Source of the DNA: Gordonia zhenghanii
GTDB taxonomy: Bacteria; Actinomycetota; Actinomycetes; Mycobacteriales; Mycobacteriaceae
Length of the DNA stretch: 64,000 nt
NCBI RefSeq assembly: GCF_021738965.1
Contig: NZ_JAKKOQ010000005.1
Location: 367,011 to 431,010 of the forward strand
Direction of reading: 5' to 3'
Shown here piece by piece: positions 25,194-34,193 of this stretch. The first letter of the stretch is position 1. Every line of letters begins with the position of its first letter. The translations under genes and the position numbers were made by a program. The notes below the pieces were generated by a model. The model did no database searches, was not told the origin of the DNA, and saw only the letters and a list, made by a program, of their open reading frames with translations.

Positions 25194-25229
25194 GTCCGTC
25201 GCGTGACCACGCCGGGCCGCTTCGTTCAG

Positions 25230-25970
25230 TCACGCTTCCAGACCGGCGAGCCATTCGTCCGGGCCGGGACCGAGGATCTCGGCGTTCGGGGGAGCGAGAA
25301 GAACGCCTTCGGACAGTTCAGGAATCGGCGCCGCAATACCGTCGACGGTCCGAGGGTCGCCGATCGTACGCAGGTAACGAGCGGTCAGATCCGGAAGCCT
25401 GATCTGCTCGGGTCCTGCGATCTCATGGTCTCGCACATCGGCGCAGGTGTCGACCAGAACGTCGGCCACCGTCGCCACCGCGATCGGTTGGATCACCCAG
25501 TCCTGAACTCGTACACCAGTGTCGAACTGCTCGACGGCGGCGGGATTGAGTGCGAACTCCATCCACTGCGCCGAACGGACGATCGCATGCGGCACCGCCG
25601 AGGCAGCGACAACCTTCTCTTGTGCCCGCTTGGCGACGTAATAGCCGAAGTCGTCGAAGGCGTCGGCATCGATGTTGCAGATCGAGAGGTAGACGAGCGC
25701 CCGAACGCCAGCCTGTTCGCACGCGCCGACGATGCGGCGACTCGCGTCGGCGAACACCTCGACCACGTCCGCGTCTGGGTCAGCGGGAAAGGGGTTGGAG
25801 GCGTCGATCACGGCGTCGCTGCCCGCGATCGTCTCCGCGAGTCCGGCACCGGTCTGCACGTCGACGCCGGTGGCCCGCGACGCTTCGATCACGTCATGAC
25901 CGGCGGCACGTGCGGTGCGCACGACCGATCGACCCGCAGTTCCGGTCGCTCCAAGGACTGCGATCTTCAT
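25230..25970 (-). CDS. NmrA-like NAD(P)-binding protein
   Basis: 246 residues with an N-terminal Rossmann motif GATGTAGRSVV and an NmrA/atypical-SDR body (GVRALVYLSICNID, YYVAKRAQEKVVAAS, IVRSAQWMEF). AAGGAGA lies before the ATG. Such proteins act as redox-sensing regulators or as quinone/isoflavone-type reductases. A YxxxK pair is present in YYVAKRAQEK. Function beyond nucleotide binding is not predictable. Confidence 0.8.
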   Translation of the reverse strand: MKIAVLGATGTAGRSVVRTARAAGHDVIEASRATGVDVQTGAGLAETIAGSDAVIDASNPFPADPDADVVEVFADASRRIVGACEQAGVRALVYLSICNIDADAFDDFGYYVAKRAQEKVVAASAVPHAIVRSAQWMEFALNPAAVEQFDTGVRVQDWVIQPIAVATVADVLVDTCADVRDHEIAGPEQIRLPDLTARYLRTIGDPRTVDGIAAPIPELSEGVLLAPPNAEILGPGPDEWLAGLEA

Positions 25971-26076
25971 CGGTTCTCCTTCATTGTCCGGCGGACTGGC
26001 TCGCCCTTCAGCGTACGGCTACAGATCTGTCGGCCGAACGATGTAATCATCGTGGGTCACAGTGCGATATCCAGGT

Positions 26077-26619
26077 ATGTCGACCTCACGCAAATCCTTA
26101 TCTGCCGCCGCCATCGGTATCCTCGGAGCTGCGCTGCTGGTCACCGCACCGGGTGCCGCGAATGCTGCTCCGGGCGCGAGCCCCTGCATGCTCGGGTCAT
26201 CGAATGTCGGCCCACGCTCATGCGTCATGCGAGCCGTCAACCTGCCCCCGGTCATGACGCTGGGCGACGGTGTGTGCGCCGGGATTCTCAGCGCCAACGG
26301 CACGGCGTTCGACGGCCCGCTGTGGCGCTACGAATCCACGCCCGGCAAGACCCACAGCGTCAAACTGCGTCTCGCGCAGGGATTCTCCCCGCTCGGTGAG
26401 TGGGCGCCGACCATCCTGGCCTGCAACACCACCGCGGTGATCGATTGGAAGAACTTCCGCACCGGCAAGTCCGGAACGGTCAAGAAGTTCGTGCGGGCCA
26501 CCAACAATGGCATCCACCCGGCAGAAACATACGTGGGCACGGGCTCAGGACGCGTGCGGCTCACCGTGCACACCACCCGTCCCAGTGTTCCGGTGTCCAC
26601 GGTCGTGGTCGTCCCCTGA
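26077..26619 (+). CDS. Secreted protein of unknown function
   Basis: 180 residues from ATG 26077 (a GTG five codons earlier is also possible). A clear Sec signal peptide, basic then hydrophobic (SAAAIGILGAALLVTAPGAANA), ends in an ANA-A cleavage site. The mature part has cysteines near SPCMLG, RSCVMR, GVCAGI and LACNTT that could form two disulfides, and a beta-rich composition. No family was recognised. It stands alone between two unrelated genes. Confidence 0.7.
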   Translation: MSTSRKSLSAAAIGILGAALLVTAPGAANAAPGASPCMLGSSNVGPRSCVMRAVNLPPVMTLGDGVCAGILSANGTAFDGPLWRYESTPGKTHSVKLRLAQGFSPLGEWAPTILACNTTAVIDWKNFRTGKSGTVKKFVRATNNGIHPAETYVGTGSGRVRLTVHTTRPSVPVSTVVVVP

Positions 26620-26684
26620 TCTCAGTCTGGCTCTGATCTCACTCTGGAACCTGCTCCGTCGGCGATGAGTGCGACGATGGGTGC

Positions 26685-27182
26685 ATGCCCACTCCCGGCG
26701 AACTCGAACGCGATCGCGACGACGATGGCCGTGCCCGCAACTCACGACCGCGCGACCGGCTCGGCCGACCGCTCCCGTTTGGGAGCATCGGCGTCGAACG
26801 GATTCCCGACGACCTCGATCTGCCGCCTGCCGAATCGTTGACCTGGGCGCAGGACCTCCTGGATCAGGGCCTCGCGTTCAACGCGCACGAAGTCCTCGAA
26901 GGTGCGTGGAAGAGCTGTCCCGACGAGGAGCGCATGCTGTGGCAGGGGTTGGCGCAATTGGCGGTCGGAGTCACGCACGTACAACGGGGGAACCCCAAGG
27001 GTGCACTCTCGCTGTTCGAGCGCGCGATACGTCGCATCGAGAGCCATGAGGGTCCCGTGCCATATGGAATCGACGCGGCAGGCTTGGTCTCCTACGCGCA
27101 GAAAGCCATGGCCGACCTGCGGCGAGGCTCCGAGCTCGAACCGGCTCAGTTGGCGCCGCGGCTGGTGCGCGAACCTCAGTAG
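26685..27182 (+). CDS. DUF309-domain protein
   Basis: 165 residues. The central part AQDLLDQGLAFNAHEVLEGAWKSCPDEERMLWQGLAQLAVGVTHVQRGNPKGALSLFERA carries the DUF309 signature: H-E-x-x-E, then a W-Q-G-L-x-Q helix and H-x-x-R-G-N. The fold is a small helical bundle seen in many bacteria and of unknown function. The N-terminal 35 residues are charged and probably disordered. It converges on the aconitase gene nine bases away. Confidence 0.8.
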   Translation: MPTPGELERDRDDDGRARNSRPRDRLGRPLPFGSIGVERIPDDLDLPPAESLTWAQDLLDQGLAFNAHEVLEGAWKSCPDEERMLWQGLAQLAVGVTHVQRGNPKGALSLFERAIRRIESHEGPVPYGIDAAGLVSYAQKAMADLRRGSELEPAQLAPRLVREPQ

Positions 27183-27191
27183 CGCTGGGCG

Positions 27192-30002
27192 TCAGTCGCC
27201 GGCCAATAGCCTCCGCAACACGTACGGGAGGATTCCGTCGTTCAGGTAGTACGCGGCCTCGGCGGGCGTGTCGATCCGGACAGTCGCCGTGAACACACGG
27301 CTCTGCCCGTCCTTCTCGACGGTGACGGTGACCTCGTCGGCGAGTCGGTCTCCGGCCATGATCCCGGAGATCGAATAGGTCTCGTCGCCGTCGAGGTGCA
27401 GCGACTTCGCCGTCTCGCCGTCCGGGAACTGCAGCGGCAGCACGCCCATTCCGATGAGGTTGGAGCGATGGATCCGTTCGAACGACTCCGCGATCACGGC
27501 GCGTACACCCAACAACCTGGTGCCTTTGGCCGCCCAGTCCCGCGAGGATCCCGACCCGTAGTCCTTCCCAGCGATGACGATCAGCGGGACGCCCTGCTCC
27601 TGGTATGTGATCGACGCGTCGTAGATCGTGGTCTGCTCGCCGCCTGGCCACGCAGCGGTGAACCCGCCTTCGACGCCGGGGACGAGTTCGTTGCGCAGCC
27701 GTACGTTCGCGAACGTTCCGCGGATCATCACCTCGTGGTTGCCTCGGCGTGAACCGTACGAGTTGAAGTCCGATCGTGCGACACCCTTCTCGGCGAGGTA
27801 CCGACCGGCGGGACTGTCCTTCTTGATCGCTCCGGCGGGCGAGATGTGGTCGGTCGTGACCGAATCGCCCAGCTTGACCAGGACACGCGCCGCGTCGATG
27901 TCGTGCACTGCGCCTGGCTCGCGAGACATGCCGTCGAAGTACGGCGGCTGCCGGATGTACGTCGACTCGTCGTCCCAGTCGTAGACGGCAGTGTCGGGGA
28001 CGCTCATGCCACGCCAATTGTCGTCGCCCGCGTACACATCCGAATAGCCGTCGGTGAACATGCGGGCTTCGACGTTCTCGTCGACCGCCCGCTTGATCTC
28101 CTCGCCGGTCGGCCAGATGTCACGGAGGTAGATCTCCTCGCCGTCGTCGTTGGTCCCCAGCGGTTCGGTGAGCAGATCTGTGTGCAGGCTGCCTGCGAGC
28201 GCGTACGCGATCACCAGGGGAGGGGAGGCGAGGAAGTTCATCTTCACCTCGGGGTGGATACGGCCCTCGAAGTTTCGGTTGCCCGACAGCACCGCGGAGA
28301 CGTTCAGGTCGTTGGCCCCGACGGCTTCGCTTACTTCGGTGATGAGCGGTCCGGAGTTTCCGATGCACGTCGTGCAGCCGTAACCGACCAGGTTGAACCC
28401 CAACTCGTCCAGGTAGGGCGTCAGTCCGGAGCGCTCGAAGTAGTCGGTGACGACGCGCGACCCCGGTGCGAGGGTCGTCTTGACCCACGCGCGGGTCCGC
28501 AACCCGCGTTCGACCGCCTTCTTGGCCAGCAGTCCGGCGCCGAGCATGACAGCCGGGTTCGACGTGTTGGTGCACGAGGTGATCGCCGCGATGACGACGT
28601 CGCCGTGGTCGACGATGGCCTTGGTCCCGCCGATGATCACGTCGGCCGGATCGCTCGGCCAGCCGAGTTGTGCGTTCGCGGTGAGTTGCTCGTCAGAAGT
28701 GTGCCGTGGGGGAGCGTCGTCGCCGTCGCTGGAACCCAGCGCGATCGGATCGCTCGCCGGGAACGAGTCGGCGGACGCGTTGTCGACACCGTCGCTGGCC
28801 GACCGTGATCCGTCGCTGGCTTCGCTGAGCAAACCGAGCACGGTCCGGGGCGCGTCGCCGAGCGGAATGCGGTCCTGGGGCCGCGTCGGTCCGGCGATCG
28901 ACGGTTCGACCGTTGCCAGATCGAGGTCGACGACGAGGGAGAAGTCGGGAGTGTGAGCCGGGTCGTGCCAGAGGCCCTGTTCCCGCGTGTAGGCCTCGAC
29001 GAGTTCGATCTGGTGCTCGTCGCGCCCGGTGAGACGTAAGTAATCGAGGGTCTCGGCGTCCACCGGGAACATCGTCGCCGTCGATCCGTACTCGGGGCTC
29101 ATGTTGCCGATCGTCGCGCGAGTCGCCAGCGGCACATTGGCGACGCCCGGCCCGAAGAACTCCACGAACTTGCCGACCACGCCGATTCCGCGCAGGAGTT
29201 CCGCGACTGTCAGAACGAGGTCTGTTGCGGTGGTGCCGTCGGGCAGTTCGCCGCTGAGCCGGATTCCGACGACCTGGGGGATGAGCATGCTCATCGGCTG
29301 CCCGAGCATCGCTGCTTCGGCCTCGATGCCGCCGACGCCCCAGCCGAGCACTCCGAGGCCGTTGACCATCGGCGTGTGCGAGTCGGTGCCGACGAGAGTG
29401 TCAGGATAGACCTGCGTGACGCCGTCGCCGTCCCGGGTGAAGGCGACGCGCGCCAGGTACTCGAGGTTCACCTGGTGGCAGATCCCGGTGTCGGGCGGGA
29501 CCACCAGAAAGTCGTCGAACGACTGCTGGCCCCACCGCAGAAGTTGGTACCGCTCCTTGTTCCGTTTGAACTCCAGTTGCGCGTTGATATCGAACGCATC
29601 CGGCCCGCCGAACGCGTCGGCGATCACCGAGTGGTCGATCACGAGTTCCGCCGGAATCTGCGGGTTGATCTTCGCCGGATCGCCGTCCAGGGCAGTCATC
29701 GCGTCTCGCATGGCGACGAGGTCGACGACGCACGGAACACCCGTGAAGTCCTGCATGAGGACGCGCGCCGGGGTGTATTGGATCTCCGGGTTGTGTTCGG
29801 ATTTCGGATCCCAGTCGCGCAACGCTTCGACCTGCGCGTCGGTGACAAGATGCCCATCCTCGTTGCGAAGCAGATTCTCCAGAAGCACCTTGAGGCTGTA
29901 CGGCAGACGGCTCGAGCCGTCGATCCTGTCGAGCCGGTACATCTCGTAAGCTGTGCCACCTACGTCGATCTGGTCCCGGGCATTGAAACTGTTCGAGTTC
30001 AT
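27192..30002 (-). CDS. acn: Aconitate hydratase
   Basis: 936 residues. ATG 30002 is preferred to a GTG four codons upstream because it aligns with other actinobacterial aconitases and has AAGGGTGG eight bases before it. The [4Fe-4S] ligands are Cys477 (TSCTNTSNP) and Cys543/Cys546 (YGCTTCIG). The substrate motif [21 protein letters not shown] and the swivel domain with [15 protein letters not shown] are intact. It interconverts citrate and isocitrate in the TCA cycle. Residues about 395-440 are a Ser/Asp-rich low-complexity insertion between domains. Confidence 0.95.
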   Translation of the reverse strand: MNSNSFNARDQIDVGGTAYEMYRLDRIDGSSRLPYSLKVLLENLLRNEDGHLVTDAQVEALRDWDPKSEHNPEIQYTPARVLMQDFTGVPCVVDLVAMRDAMTALDGDPAKINPQIPAELVIDHSVIADAFGGPDAFDINAQLEFKRNKERYQLLRWGQQSFDDFLVVPPDTGICHQVNLEYLARVAFTRDGDGVTQVYPDTLVGTDSHTPMVNGLGVLGWGVGGIEAEAAMLGQPMSMLIPQVVGIRLSGELPDGTTATDLVLTVAELLRGIGVVGKFVEFFGPGVANVPLATRATIGNMSPEYGSTATMFPVDAETLDYLRLTGRDEHQIELVEAYTREQGLWHDPAHTPDFSLVVDLDLATVEPSIAGPTRPQDRIPLGDAPRTVLGLLSEASDGSRSASDGVDNASADSFPASDPIALGSSDGDDAPPRHTSDEQLTANAQLGWPSDPADVIIGGTKAIVDHGDVVIAAITSCTNTSNPAVMLGAGLLAKKAVERGLRTRAWVKTTLAPGSRVVTDYFERSGLTPYLDELGFNLVGYGCTTCIGNSGPLITEVSEAVGANDLNVSAVLSGNRNFEGRIHPEVKMNFLASPPLVIAYALAGSLHTDLLTEPLGTNDDGEEIYLRDIWPTGEEIKRAVDENVEARMFTDGYSDVYAGDDNWRGMSVPDTAVYDWDDESTYIRQPPYFDGMSREPGAVHDIDAARVLVKLGDSVTTDHISPAGAIKKDSPAGRYLAEKGVARSDFNSYGSRRGNHEVMIRGTFANVRLRNELVPGVEGGFTAAWPGGEQTTIYDASITYQEQGVPLIVIAGKDYGSGSSRDWAAKGTRLLGVRAVIAESFERIHRSNLIGMGVLPLQFPDGETAKSLHLDGDETYSISGIMAGDRLADEVTVTVEKDGQSRVFTATVRIDTPAEAAYYLNDGILPYVLRRLLAGD

Positions 30003-30130
30003 CAGACTGGCCACCCTTCCGCTCGTGCACGCGGCTTCGAACGGGGCTGAGAGGGGAGCGAAGCCGGTGATCGTGGCGACTACGTCCGACCGTACGCGGA
30101 CCAGGGAAGATTAGTGGCTGAACTGGGCAG

Positions 30131-30186
30131 ACCCTCACGCTGGTCGAGCGGAGTCGAGACCCTCACGCTGGTCGAGCGGAGTCGAG
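30131..30186. repeat. Tandem 28-bp repeat upstream of aconitase
   Basis: Two perfect adjacent copies of a 28-base unit (30131-30158 and 30159-30186) with the core GGTCGAGCGGAGTCGAG are followed by the start of a third (ACCCTCGCC). The core resembles the 46-base repeats after lutC (GGTTGAGCG...GAGTCGA). They lie about 130 bases upstream of the aconitase start. Confidence 0.8.
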
Positions 30187-30207
30187 ACCCTCGCCAGCCA
30201 CGCATAC

Positions 30208-30255
30208 CGCGTCGGCTCCCGCTTATTGTCCGGACTATTAGCGGGAGCCGACGCG
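30208..30255 (-). terminator. Perfect 15-bp hairpin between the L,D-transpeptidase gene and acn
   Basis: Arms 30208-30222 and 30241-30255 (CGCGTCGGCTCCCGC) pair perfectly around an 18-base loop that itself contains the palindrome GTCCGGAC. It lies about 40 bases after the stop of the L,D-transpeptidase gene and is its probable terminator, insulating acn. It lacks a U-tract. Confidence 0.6.
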
Positions 30256-30295
30256 TTGAGCGTTCCGAGGGGCGACGAGACACTTGTGACGGCCG

Positions 30296-30859
30296 TCAAC
30301 GCTCAACCGTCACCGCGGTCCCGACTCGCGTCCATCGGTAGAGCTCGGCCATCATCGGCCCGGGCACGTGGACGCATCCGAGCGATCCGTGCGTCTTGTA
30401 TTGTTCGCGGTCCCCGTACGGGAATCGCTGCCAGGGCGAGTCGTGGAAGCCGACGTCGCCGAAGAACGGCAGCCAATACTTGACTCGAATTCGGTAGCCG
30501 GGACCTTCGAGGAATCGTGCGGTCTCGTGACTGACGATGCGCCAACTCCCGATCGGAGTTCCGTGACCGCTGGCCGAGCGACCAGTGGTCACCGGAGACG
30601 ATCGGGTCGAGCGGCCGTGCTCGCACAGCCACATTCGCTGCTGCGCCACGCTCACGACGATTCGGCGTTCATCGTCGCCGCGTGCGCACTGCGGGTCCAT
30701 CGGTACAGGAGACGTCGTGGCGGTCGTGGGCGGCGTAGCCGCCTGTGGAGGGTGGGCGGCAGCAGAGACCGTCGAACGTGCGAGAAGAACCACGGTCATG
30801 ATCAGCACAGCCGTGCCCAGCGCCAGCACCCACGCGTAGCCACGCAGCATCGTACCCAC
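30296..30859 (-). CDS. Membrane-anchored L,D-transpeptidase (YkuD)
   Basis: 187 residues: one N-terminal membrane helix (about residues 9-32), a Pro/Thr linker, then a YkuD domain. The catalytic cysteine is Cys162 in HGSLGCVHVP, with His139 (GFHDSPW) and His157 nearby; the usual SHGC is here SLGC, a variant seen in short actinobacterial enzymes. It would form 3-3 peptidoglycan cross-links or attach proteins to the wall. It is small compared with the Ldt enzymes that carry Ig-like domains, such as the one at 39,162. Confidence 0.85.
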   Translation of the reverse strand: MGTMLRGYAWVLALGTAVLIMTVVLLARSTVSAAAHPPQAATPPTTATTSPVPMDPQCARGDDERRIVVSVAQQRMWLCEHGRSTRSSPVTTGRSASGHGTPIGSWRIVSHETARFLEGPGYRIRVKYWLPFFGDVGFHDSPWQRFPYGDREQYKTHGSLGCVHVPGPMMAELYRWTRVGTAVTVER

Positions 30860-30879
30860 CGCAACTCCCGGTCAAACGT

Positions 30880-30894
30880 AAACGAAAATCGTTA
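30880..30894. promoter_or_regulatory. AT-rich palindrome upstream of the L,D-transpeptidase gene
   Basis: AACGA-AAA-TCGTT is a perfect 5+5 inverted repeat in an otherwise GC-rich stretch, about 20 bases upstream of the start at 30859. It resembles Fur/Zur-type boxes in base content. No regulator is assigned. Confidence 0.35.
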
Positions 30895-31073
30895 TCTACA
30901 GGCGAGCGTACAGCGGAGCCCGTCGCAGACCCCAAGGCCAGTGCCGAGAACCCGATTTCGCGTGGTGCCGATCACTATGGCACGGTCGATGCGGTGCATC
31001 GCGCATCGCACACGTAGAACACGCTGTCATGCCCGACGCAGCACCTGCGTCGACAGCGCGACGAAAGGGACTC

Positions 31074-31721
31074 ATGAGGAGTATCGCGAGCGTTCGCTTA
31101 GTCGGCGTCATCACCGGAGCGACGGCCATCGTGCTGATCGGCAGCGCGTGCGGCGCCGACGAGAGCGACTCGACGTCCCCTGCGGCATCCTCGGTCGAGA
31201 CCTCCGCATCGAACACGGCGGTTCCGGAAAGCACGTCACCGACGTCGGATGCCTCAAAAGTGGCGCAGACAGCGAACGTGAAAGTAGAAGGCGCGCGCGG
31301 CGTCGAGGTGACGCTGACCGGACCGATCGCCGAGCGCTACTCGTCCGCGACGGAGGCCGAGAAGAAGATCCTGCGACTTCCGCTCACCGGATCACGCAAT
31401 GCCGGGACCCGCGAAAGCGGCGTGGTCTACCAGCAGTTCGAGGGCGGGGTGATCACGGCGCGGAGCGATCGATCCGGCACGCCCGCATACGTGACGTACG
31501 GCAAGATCCGCGACGCGTGGAACGTCGAACGGGACGATCAGGGCGTCCCGACCCTCGTCGGCACGAACGGCTCTGCGGGGCCGCTCGGACCGGTCGCCAG
31601 CGATGTCGAGACGCGCGGTCACGTACAGACGACGCGCTTCGAGCACGGCTCGATCTCCCACGACACCAAGACCGGCAAAGTCACCGTCACGGTGAACGGG
31701 CAGGTCGTCCCGTCCGAGTGA
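31074..31721 (+). CDS. Lipoprotein with LGFP-like repeat region
   Basis: 215 residues from ATG 31074, which has GAAAGGGA upstream. The signal VITGATAIVLIGSAC ends in a lipobox cysteine, then a Ser/Thr-rich linker of about 45 residues. The C-terminal part (VVYQQFEGGVITARSDRSG, YVTYGKIRDAWNV, GPLGPVASDVET, RFEHGSISHD) follows the pattern of LGFP repeats, which bind cell-wall arabinogalactan or mycolate layers. A decayed copy of 81 bases of this gene is present at 42,438. Confidence 0.7.
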   Translation: MRSIASVRLVGVITGATAIVLIGSACGADESDSTSPAASSVETSASNTAVPESTSPTSDASKVAQTANVKVEGARGVEVTLTGPIAERYSSATEAEKKILRLPLTGSRNAGTRESGVVYQQFEGGVITARSDRSGTPAYVTYGKIRDAWNVERDDQGVPTLVGTNGSAGPLGPVASDVETRGHVQTTRFEHGSISHDTKTGKVTVTVNGQVVPSE

Positions 31722-31802
31722 CGTAGGCGAGCGCCTGTTAGACGCAGCGACTGAACGTCCGGTACCAGCGCCGGTCAGATGACACACTTCGCGAAACTCT
31801 CG

Positions 31803-31808
31803 TATAGT
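31803..31808 (+). promoter_or_regulatory. -10 element of the unknown five-gene operon
   Basis: TATAGT is a good sigma-A type -10 box, about 58 bases upstream of the GTG at 31866. No convincing -35 was found. It is the best promoter candidate for the operon that runs to 36,610. Confidence 0.5.
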
Positions 31809-31865
31809 GACCCGAACGGGGGACACCTGTCGCGGCACTACCGCGACCGCCATGAAGGAGCGTCA

Positions 31866-32912
31866 GTGATCTGTCCGCACTGTGGCGTCGATGTCAGATA
31901 CCGCGAGCGGCCCGACTACACGTGCAGCCAGTGCAATCGCGAGTTCGCCCTCGAGCCGAAGAGCACGGCGTTCCAACTGAACGACCTCCGCACCCTCCGT
32001 CTGGCAGACAAACTCCGCACCGACGAAGGACTACGGTTCACCTACGAACAGTTCCGGTATGCCGCAGGTAAGCGAACGCTCGAGACCCACCTCGACTCGC
32101 CATGGTTGTCCGCGTTCTGGGGTACAGCCGCAGCGATCTTCTTTCTGACGCTCACTCCCGGCCTTCCCGTGGCCTTGATCGTCGGTCCCGAGCTCATCGG
32201 AGTCTCCGGAGGAACACTCGTCGCCTGGCTGTTCATCGGATCGGCCTGCTTGATCGCATTGAGCATGATCATCAACGGCCTGCGGCGTCCGTCTATGCTG
32301 CGCAATCGCCGCATCGAGGTGGACGGTTCGCTCGACGACTTCGCCGCGACAGTCGATGATCGATGGAAATCGGTGTACGGCACCACTATTCCGGGACTTG
32401 TCGACGAGCGGCGAGCACCGATCGAGCATGCGGCGTCGCCCCGGTATGCGGTGCTCTGCCCCAGCCGAAGCGTGCTGGTCTGCATCTCGTGGAACGATGT
32501 CGTGCGCGAACGGGACCTGATCCTCGCGCTGCACCCCGATCAGGTTCCGCCGAACATGCCGGTCCTGGTGATTCACGATGCGAGCCCTGCCGGACTGCGC
32601 CTGGTCGCCGAAGCGCGACGACGGTTCGGCCCGCTGGCCGTCGACGTCGGGCTGTCCCCTCGGACCGCGATGGCTGCCGAGCCGCCACGCGTCTGGTTAC
32701 GTGAGCCGACGTTGTCGAGCGATGCCGCGGCCTCCCTCCCGGGTGACCTCTCCGACGACGAACGTGCCTGGTTGGAGATCGGCTGGTGGACACCAGTAGC
32801 TGCGGTGCCCCCGCGCAAACTGATCGCAGCCGTCAATCGTGCTGTCGACCGCTTCGAGCCCGGCACGGCCGAAGGCCGGACCGTCGGATTCCTTACATGG
32901 CCGACCGTTTGA
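31866..32912 (+). CDS. Zinc-ribbon membrane protein of unknown function (operon gene 1)
   Basis: 348 residues from a GTG with AAGGAG five bases upstream. An N-terminal zinc ribbon (Cys3/Cys6 in CPHC, Cys20/Cys23 in CSQC) is followed by a GLRFTYEQFRY motif at about 54-64, then two membrane helices (about 82-107 and 115-138), and a cytosolic C-terminal half with VLVIHDASPAGL at 233-244 and the last residues GFLTWPTV. The GLRFT..Q..Y, HDxSxxGL and GFLTWP motifs recur in the next gene product. I do not recognise the family. The GLRFT part resembles the winged-helix start of Spo11/TopoVI-A-like proteins and HDxSxxGL recalls a degenerate Toprim, a weak analogy only. Confidence 0.75.
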   Translation: MICPHCGVDVRYRERPDYTCSQCNREFALEPKSTAFQLNDLRTLRLADKLRTDEGLRFTYEQFRYAAGKRTLETHLDSPWLSAFWGTAAAIFFLTLTPGLPVALIVGPELIGVSGGTLVAWLFIGSACLIALSMIINGLRRPSMLRNRRIEVDGSLDDFAATVDDRWKSVYGTTIPGLVDERRAPIEHAASPRYAVLCPSRSVLVCISWNDVVRERDLILALHPDQVPPNMPVLVIHDASPAGLRLVAEARRRFGPLAVDVGLSPRTAMAAEPPRVWLREPTLSSDAAASLPGDLSDDERAWLEIGWWTPVAAVPPRKLIAAVNRAVDRFEPGTAEGRTVGFLTWPTV

Positions 32913-33664
32913 TCAGCGGCCTGGTGCGCTACGCCGCAGCCCGTGCGGGCCGGCCCACCGGACTGCGTTTCACCGAGCGCCAGCTGTACTACGAACTCTG
33001 TCGCGTGCTGTTGCCTGCGCACCTCCTGCCGCGTCGCCTGCCCTTCACCGTGCCGGCGCTCATCCCGATCGGTGTGTTCGAGGGCTGGCTGCACCGGTGC
33101 GGCAGCATCGATGGCCTTCTGGATCCGCCTGAGTCGGCAACATCTGAGCTGGGAAACTCGACTACGGAGGACGATCTCTTCGACTACGCACTGCCCCGGA
33201 TACTCGTCTGCCAGTCGTCTGCGGTGGCCGATATGCTCCGCGCGAACAGTCTGCCGATGGAGTCCGCGTGCCCGGTAATCAGTGTCGGCGAGCTCCCGCT
33301 CGATCCGGGTCTGGTGCGGATGCTGGACGCGACCTCCGTCACCGACGAAGGGGCACGCGTCTACGTCCTGCATGACGATTCGTCCGTCGGTCTCGCCCTG
33401 CCCCAGACAGTCGCCGAGACGGGCGGACTCCCGGAGTCAGCGATCGTCGTACCGATCGGACTTCGACGGTCGCAGACCGCACCGCTGCACCTGACCCGAT
33501 CGGGGTGGCGCGAGGAGAGCTGCGTCGAAGTTGAGTCCGTCGCGCCCGCAGTGCTTCTGCGCAGTGTGCATCGTCTGGTCCGAGACGTCCACCGCCGCCG
33601 CGAGCCGCTCGTCGACCTGCCCGCCGCCCGGTCCGCGGGCTTCCTCACCTGGCCCCAGCGATAA
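32897..33664 (+). CDS. Soluble relative of the zinc-ribbon protein (operon gene 2)
   Basis: 255 residues from an ATG that lies 16 bases inside the end of the previous gene. It shares three landmarks with that protein in the same order: GLRFTERQLYYE at about 21-32, VYVLHDDSSVGL near 155-166, and C-terminal GFLTWPQR. It lacks the zinc ribbon and the membrane helices. The two genes probably arose by duplication and their products may pair. Function unknown. Confidence 0.72.
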   Translation: MADRLISGLVRYAAARAGRPTGLRFTERQLYYELCRVLLPAHLLPRRLPFTVPALIPIGVFEGWLHRCGSIDGLLDPPESATSELGNSTTEDDLFDYALPRILVCQSSAVADMLRANSLPMESACPVISVGELPLDPGLVRMLDATSVTDEGARVYVLHDDSSVGLALPQTVAETGGLPESAIVVPIGLRRSQTAPLHLTRSGWREESCVEVESVAPAVLLRSVHRLVRDVHRRREPLVDLPAARSAGFLTWPQR

Positions 33665-33683
33665 CAGTGTCGAAAGAGACGCG

Positions 33684-34181
33684 ATGACATCGAAACAACC
33701 AAACGAAGCCACGTACATCGATGAACTTCTGGCCGACGGGACGGTGTACCGGCGGTACTCCGACGGGCGCCAGGAATGGCGGAGCCGCACTCCCGGCGGT
33801 GAGATTCAGTGGCATGACGACCGCGGCCGGTCTGGGACCGACGTAGCGCTGAGCCGCAAGATCGTCAAACGGACGCACGCCGACGGCGTCGTGATCTACG
33901 GACGGGAGAACGGCTTCGGCCGCACGATGTGGAGCGACGGTGTTCTGACGGTGAACAAGTCGCGGTTCGGCGGTCGTCTGGGTGCCGCGATCACAGGTAT
34001 CGCAGGTGCCGCGTTGATCGGCGCTCTCGTGTACCCGCCGGACGCTCTGACTCCGGACCAAGAGGCCGATCTGCTGGCCAGCAGCGGGGTCCCGGGTGGC
34101 GGTTCGGGCGGGGACGGATCGAGCGGCGATAGCTACTCGGACTGGGGCGGCGACGGGGACGACGGCGGCGACTTCGGGTGA
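33684..34181 (+). CDS. Small membrane protein with Gly/Ser/Asp tail (operon gene 3)
   Basis: 165 residues from an ATG with GAAAGAGA upstream and a 19-base gap from the previous gene. The N-terminal 90 residues are beta-rich with repeated DG turns (LADGTVYRRYSDGRQEW, THADGVVIYGRENGFG, WSDGVLTVNK), then one membrane helix (about 97-117), and a final stretch of about 30 residues made almost only of Gly, Ser, Asp, Tyr and Trp. No family recognised. The acidic tail directly before an ATP-dependent amide-forming enzyme makes it a possible substrate, which is inference only. Confidence 0.7.
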   Translation: MTSKQPNEATYIDELLADGTVYRRYSDGRQEWRSRTPGGEIQWHDDRGRSGTDVALSRKIVKRTHADGVVIYGRENGFGRTMWSDGVLTVNKSRFGGRLGAAITGIAGAALIGALVYPPDALTPDQEADLLASSGVPGGGSGGDGSSGDSYSDWGGDGDDGGDFG

Positions 34182-34193
34182 GAAGGAACGGCA

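Noticed and set aside
23532..30186. Repeats as attachment sites of a mobile element
   Set aside because: The DNA between the two repeat sets is ordinary housekeeping content (lut, acn), with no integrase and no composition change.
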